Notes under the pieces: generated by a model
Told to the model about the DNA's origin: nothing
The model's input: only the letters and a program-made list of their open reading frames with translations
The model's database searches: none
Shown: piece by piece, positions 63,361 through 64,000 of the stretch
Layout: every line of letters starts with the position of its first letter
How positions within the stretch are numbered: position 1 is the stretch's first letter
Assembly (NCBI RefSeq): GCF_022012335.1
Contig: NZ_JAKLTO010000005.1
Span: 62,001 to 126,000 of the forward strand
Length of the DNA: 64,000 nt
Source: Flavobacterium sp. SM15
GTDB lineage: Bacteria; Bacteroidota; Bacteroidia; Flavobacteriales; Flavobacteriaceae
Direction of reading: 5' to 3'
Translations under genes and position numbers: made by a program

Positions 63361-63744
63361 TTATTTATAGTATTCCAGAAAAGCTAAAGCACTTTGCTTG
63401 TCATTAAAATAAGAAGTTGGAACTATGGGTTTGTTAACTTTCAGATAAAAAGAACTCATAGTCTGAGAAATGCCCTGATTACTAAGAATGGCAACCGCCT
63501 TTGTAAGTACTGAGCCGGTTTGAGCCAGATAATCTCGCCCGGCTTTATCAGATTCAATAATTCCTCTAATGTCACATAAAACAGGATAAGCTATTTCATT
63601 CTGAAATCGGATTCGGTCGGTCACGACTTTTCGTGCCACAGTTAAGGTAACAGTAGTGTTTGGTTTGTATTCAAAATAGAGAATACCATGCTCAATCCAG
63701 AATTTGGCATAGGTATTCTCGTAAAAATCATGAGCTGCATTCAT
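63361..63744 (-). CDS. DUF7793/STAS-like protein
   Basis: 127 residues. YAKFWIEHGILYFEYKPNTTVTLTVARKVVTDRI followed by PVLCDIRGIIESDKAGRDYLAQTGSVLTKAVAILSNQG and a C-terminal FLEYYK. This is the pattern of the Bacteroidota DUF7793 (STAS/SpoIIAA-like) proteins that sit with AraC-type regulators. It is likely a cytosolic signalling partner of the AraC protein. Confidence 0.75.
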   Translation of the reverse strand: MNAAHDFYENTYAKFWIEHGILYFEYKPNTTVTLTVARKVVTDRIRFQNEIAYPVLCDIRGIIESDKAGRDYLAQTGSVLTKAVAILSNQGISQTMSSFYLKVNKPIVPTSYFNDKQSALAFLEYYK

Positions 63745-63824
63745 GAGGTACGAGATATATGAACATCAAAATTAGAAATAAAAAACTTACAAATAATGAT
63801 TTTGAATGTAGGAAAAGCAAATTG

Positions 63825-63864
63825 CTTATCCATTTGGGAATAAGTGTTGTCAAAAAGGGATAAA
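63825..63864. promoter_or_regulatory. Candidate operator upstream of the DUF7793-AraC operon
   Basis: CTTATCC-N6-GAATAAG (63825-63844) is a near-palindrome. TCAAAAAGGGATAAA (63850-63864) matches TCCAAAAGGGAGAAA at 62192-62206 in 13 of 15 positions. Confidence 0.35.
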
Positions 63865-63952
63865 ATGCGATATCCACAGAGCTTACAATAAATTTTATGG
63901 TCAATTTTGACAGCTTAATGAATAAATAACACACACCTAAAAATGGAAAAGA

Positions 63953-64000
63953 ATGGCAAAAATCAAACACAATAATTTTATCGATACGGTCGATGGGATT
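63953..64000 (+). CDS. Start of an aminotransferase-like gene (3' cut off)
   Basis: Sixteen codons, MAKIKHNNFIDTVDGI, running off the right edge, with GGAAAAG just before the ATG. The N-terminus resembles those of Flavobacteriaceae BioF-like class I/II aminotransferases as I remember them. Too short for certainty. Confidence 0.45.
   Translation, partial: MAKIKHNNFIDTVDGI

Overview
The window is AT-rich DNA from a member of the Bacteroidota, most likely a Flavobacterium-like Flavobacteriaceae. The evidence is type IX secretion (T9SS) type A C-terminal tails, a SusC/SusD pair, DUF6520 and DUF6443-type RHS proteins, many Bacteroidota-style lipoproteins, and promoters of the TAnnTTTG (-7) type instead of sigma70 TATAAT boxes. 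No rRNA or tRNA gene was recognised. Most of the window is accessory DNA.

1-21.8 kb: secreted and polymorphic-toxin region. A T9SS-tailed protein (cut by the left edge) precedes a 3546-residue SpvB/RHS protein. Its C-terminus carries an L,D-transpeptidase-like His/Cys motif and is followed by an overlapping lipoprotein gene (candidate periplasmic immunity). After the relic of an IS1-family element come a repeat-rich T9SS protein, a two-gene RHS module (14195-21262) ending in a DUF6973-like toxin domain, and another candidate immunity lipoprotein.

21.8-27.5 kb: a DUF4184 membrane protein; a retron (structured RNA with 15-16 bp a1/a2 ends, a 72-residue ORF, an XRE regulator and a reverse transcriptase with NAxxH, YIDD and ITG motifs); a winged-helix protein; a nearly complete IS1-family element whose left end matches the relic at 12 kb; and a one-TM protein.

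27.6-52.7 kb: a mosaic of small, mostly orphan genes. It includes a TPR sensor kinase/response regulator pair, nucleases (HNH, HsdR_N-like, EEP, PD-(D/E)xK), a DUF6119/TIGR04141 protein, an AbiC-like membrane protein, a CPBP protease, a dual-specificity phosphatase and many lipoproteins. Three kinds of dispersed structure tie it together. The first is a 16-bp palindrome TTACGG-N4-CCGTAA placed exactly 21 bp upstream of a -7 promoter element at six loci. The second is four copies of a 40-42 residue one-TM microprotein unit, two intact and two broken. The third is a set of attC-like 3' tails ending in GTTAGC-type boxes. I regard the palindrome regulon and the retron as the most interesting systems.

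52.8-64 kb: higher-GC DNA beginning after a roughly 110-bp nested hairpin. It holds a SusC-SusD-S9 peptidase operon, a DUF6520 peptide, a MauE-like membrane protein, an AraC regulator and a DUF7793-like protein (apparently one peptide-related uptake and sensing locus), and the first 16 codons of a further gene at the right edge.
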